NCBI GenBank assembly: GCA_035524675.1 | Contig: DATKOK010000179.1 | Coordinates: forward strand, 1-7,002 | DNA: 7,002 nucleotides | Origin: FEN-987 sp035524675 | GTDB lineage: Archaea > Thermoproteota > Bathyarchaeia > 40CM-2-53-6 | Reading direction: 5' to 3' | Shown here: piece after piece, positions 5,536 to 7,002 of the stretch | Position numbering within the stretch: position 1 is the first letter of the stretch | How the letters are laid out: the number at the start of each line of letters is the position of its first letter | Notes under the pieces: generated by a model | The model's input: the letters and a program-made list of their open reading frames with translations, nothing else | What the model was told of the DNA's origin: nothing | Databases searched by the model: none | Position numbers and translations under genes: made by a program

Positions 5536-7002
5536 TTGTCAGGATCCCCCAAGCAATTCGTAACGAGTTCAGGAGTTCACGTCAATCGTTTCTACAATCG
5601 TTCAAACGCGAAATTGCAGGACACAACCGAACCTGGAAGGTTCCCGTTCACTCGTGGTATCTATCCTTCAATGTACCGCGACCGTCTTTGGACCATGCGA
5701 CAGTATACGGGGTTTGGAAGCGCCCTAGAGACGAATAAGCGGTTCAAGTTTCTAATCAGACAAGGACAGACCGGGTTGAGTGTTGCTTTCGATCTGCCAA
5801 CGCAACTCGGTTATGATTCGGATAACTCAAAGGCTGAAGGAGAGGTGGGTAAAGTTGGAGTCCCCATCTCTACCGTTGAGGACATGCATCGTTTGTTCAG
5901 CACTATCAAACTGAAAGGAGTCAGCACGTCAATGACAATTAACGCTACCGCGCCGATCATCCTTGCAATGTATCTCTCGGTTGGACAGTCTCAACAGTGC
6001 TCGTACCATGAAGTGAGGGGGACGACGCAAAATGATATTCTGAAAGAGTACATTGCACGGAACACGTACATCTTGCCGCCTCTGCCCGCACTAAGGTTGG
6101 CTGTGGACATTATCGAGTTTTGCGCTCGTAAGGCTCGCTTGTGGCATCCTATCAGCATAAGCGGCTACCACATTAGAGAGGCTGGAGCCAATGCGGTTCA
6201 AGAGCTTGCGTACGCGTTCGCCAACGCGAAGGAATATGTTAACGCGTGCATTCAGCGTGGCTTACATGTGGACTATTTCGCTCCACACCTTTCCTTCTTC
6301 TTTGCATGCCAAAACGACTTGTTTGAAGAGATAGCGAAGTTTCGTGCTGCCAGACGAATCTGGGCCAACTTGATGCGGGATGAGTTTCATGCAGCAAACC
6401 CTGAGTCAATGAAACTGCGTTTTCATGCTCAAACCAGCGGGGAGACATTGACCGCTCAACAGCCCATGAACAACATCGTAAGAGTTACCATTCAGGCGTT
6501 GGCGGCAGTGATTGGTGGGACGCAATCGCTCCATACCAACTCACTTGACGAAGCGTTGTCGCTCCCCACGGAGCAAGCCGTGAAGTTAGCAATACGAACA
6601 CAGCAGTTAATCGCATATGAGAGCGGGATCACGAAAACTGTCGACCCGGTTGGAGGGTCCTATTACGTTGAATATCTCACAAATCACATAGAGAAGAATG
6701 TCCTCAAAGAATTGAACAGGATCAATAAAATGGGCGGTTCAGTAAAAGCGATCCAAAATGGATACATTCAAAGCCAAATTCGCGAATCGGCATACAAGCA
6801 ACAAATGGACGTTGAGTCCGGCGTCAAAAAAGTGGTCGGAGTTAACATGTTCGTCGATGATGATTCCACCGGCATCAGACTCCAAAAGATCAGGACTTCA
6901 GAAATGCGCAGACAGATTATTCGTGTTCGAGGATTCAAACGTCGCCGAGACCGATGTCAAGTGGAGAGAAGCTTGGAGAGGACTCGAAGAGCACTGGATT
7001 CG
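5536..7002 (+). CDS. mcmA1: Methylmalonyl-CoA mutase barrel (large) subunit, 3' partial, short N-terminus
   Basis: The frame is open to the window end, giving 489 codons from TTG 5536. It encodes a second mutase barrel subunit: TSSG (10-13), FPFTRGIYPSMY (36-47), RLWTMRQYTGFG (50-61), GLSVAFDLPTQLGYDSDN (about 80-97), SGYHIREAG with His212 (equal to His244), TSGETLTAQQP and DPVGGSYYVE. Tyr57 and Arg175 align with Tyr89 and Arg207 of Propionibacterium methylmalonyl-CoA mutase at a constant offset of -32, so the expected reaction is (R)-methylmalonyl-CoA to and from succinyl-CoA with adenosylcobalamin. No ATG or GTG occurs in frame before residue 46. TTG 5536 is chosen because it keeps the conserved SSG segment and leaves out an implausible hydrophobic stretch. 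The usual 40-50 residues before that segment are missing. Roughly 70 C-terminal residues lie outside the window, as may its own B12 subunit. An N-terminally decayed gene is possible, but the barrel shows no internal stops. Confidence 0.9.
   Translation, partial: MSGSPKQFVTSSGVHVNRFYNRSNAKLQDTTEPGRFPFTRGIYPSMYRDRLWTMRQYTGFGSALETNKRFKFLIRQGQTGLSVAFDLPTQLGYDSDNSKAEGEVGKVGVPISTVEDMHRLFSTIKLKGVSTSMTINATAPIILAMYLSVGQSQQCSYHEVRGTTQNDILKEYIARNTYILPPLPALRLAVDIIEFCARKARLWHPISISGYHIREAGANAVQELAYAFANAKEYVNACIQRGLHVDYFAPHLSFFFACQNDLFEEIAKFRAARRIWANLMRDEFHAANPESMKLRFHAQTSGETLTAQQPMNNIVRVTIQALAAVIGGTQSLHTNSLDEALSLPTEQAVKLAIRTQQLIAYESGITKTVDPVGGSYYVEYLTNHIEKNVLKELNRINKMGGSVKAIQNGYIQSQIRESAYKQQMDVESGVKKVVGVNMFVDDDSTGIRLQKIRTSEMRRQIIRVRGFKRRRDRCQVERSLERTRRALDS

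Noticed and set aside
6239..6448. Minus-strand open frame of 69 codons within the plus-strand mutase
   Set aside because: The plus strand here encodes conserved mutase text; the antisense frame has no support.

Overview
The window looks like a chromosomal acyl-CoA metabolism island, most likely from an archaeon, with a bacterium not excluded. Three things suggest this. Two thiolase-fold proteins sit directly beside two zinc-ribbon/OB-fold (DUF35) proteins, an arrangement common in archaea. The B12-binding subunit of a methylmalonyl-CoA-mutase-type enzyme is a separate gene from its barrel subunit. The genes are packed tightly, with non-ATG starts and GGAG/GGTGA-type ribosome binding sites. 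I saw no RNA genes, insertion sequences, CRISPR arrays or phage genes, and no gene-free stretch above about 300 bases.

Layout. Positions 1-3210 (+) hold a four-gene run: a thiolase-like protein (5' end outside the window), a second thiolase-like protein, and two DUF35 proteins, with gaps of 0 to 13 nt. One base after its last stop codon, a convergent minus-strand pair ends: a B12-binding subunit (about 3649-3212), preceded by its barrel subunit (5425-3671). A short divergent control region (about 5426-5535) separates this pair from a second mutase barrel subunit on the plus strand, which runs off the end of the window.

How the genes may work together. Every enzyme family except the B12 subunit occurs twice. 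Both thiolase-like proteins lack the nucleophilic cysteine of true thiolases. With their DUF35 neighbours they are better read as cysteine-independent C-C lyases or ligases (retro-aldolase-like, as in Ltp2-ChsH2) or as non-catalytic partners. The two mutases differ at the residues that set substrate choice. The minus-strand enzyme has Phe and Gln at the positions numbered 89 and 207 in Propionibacterium methylmalonyl-CoA mutase, as in isobutyryl-CoA mutases. The plus-strand enzyme has Tyr and Arg, as in true methylmalonyl-CoA mutases. A coherent but unproven reading is a B12-dependent route for branched acyl-CoA compounds: one mutase rearranges a branched, non-carboxylated acyl-CoA, the thiolase-like/DUF35 complexes make or break a C-C bond, and the other mutase moves propionyl-CoA carbon to succinyl-CoA.

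The most unusual features are the B12 subunit, which has no ATG, GTG or TTG start but a strong AGGAGG before an ATC codon, and the second mutase, which has only TTG starts and lacks the usual N-terminal segment.
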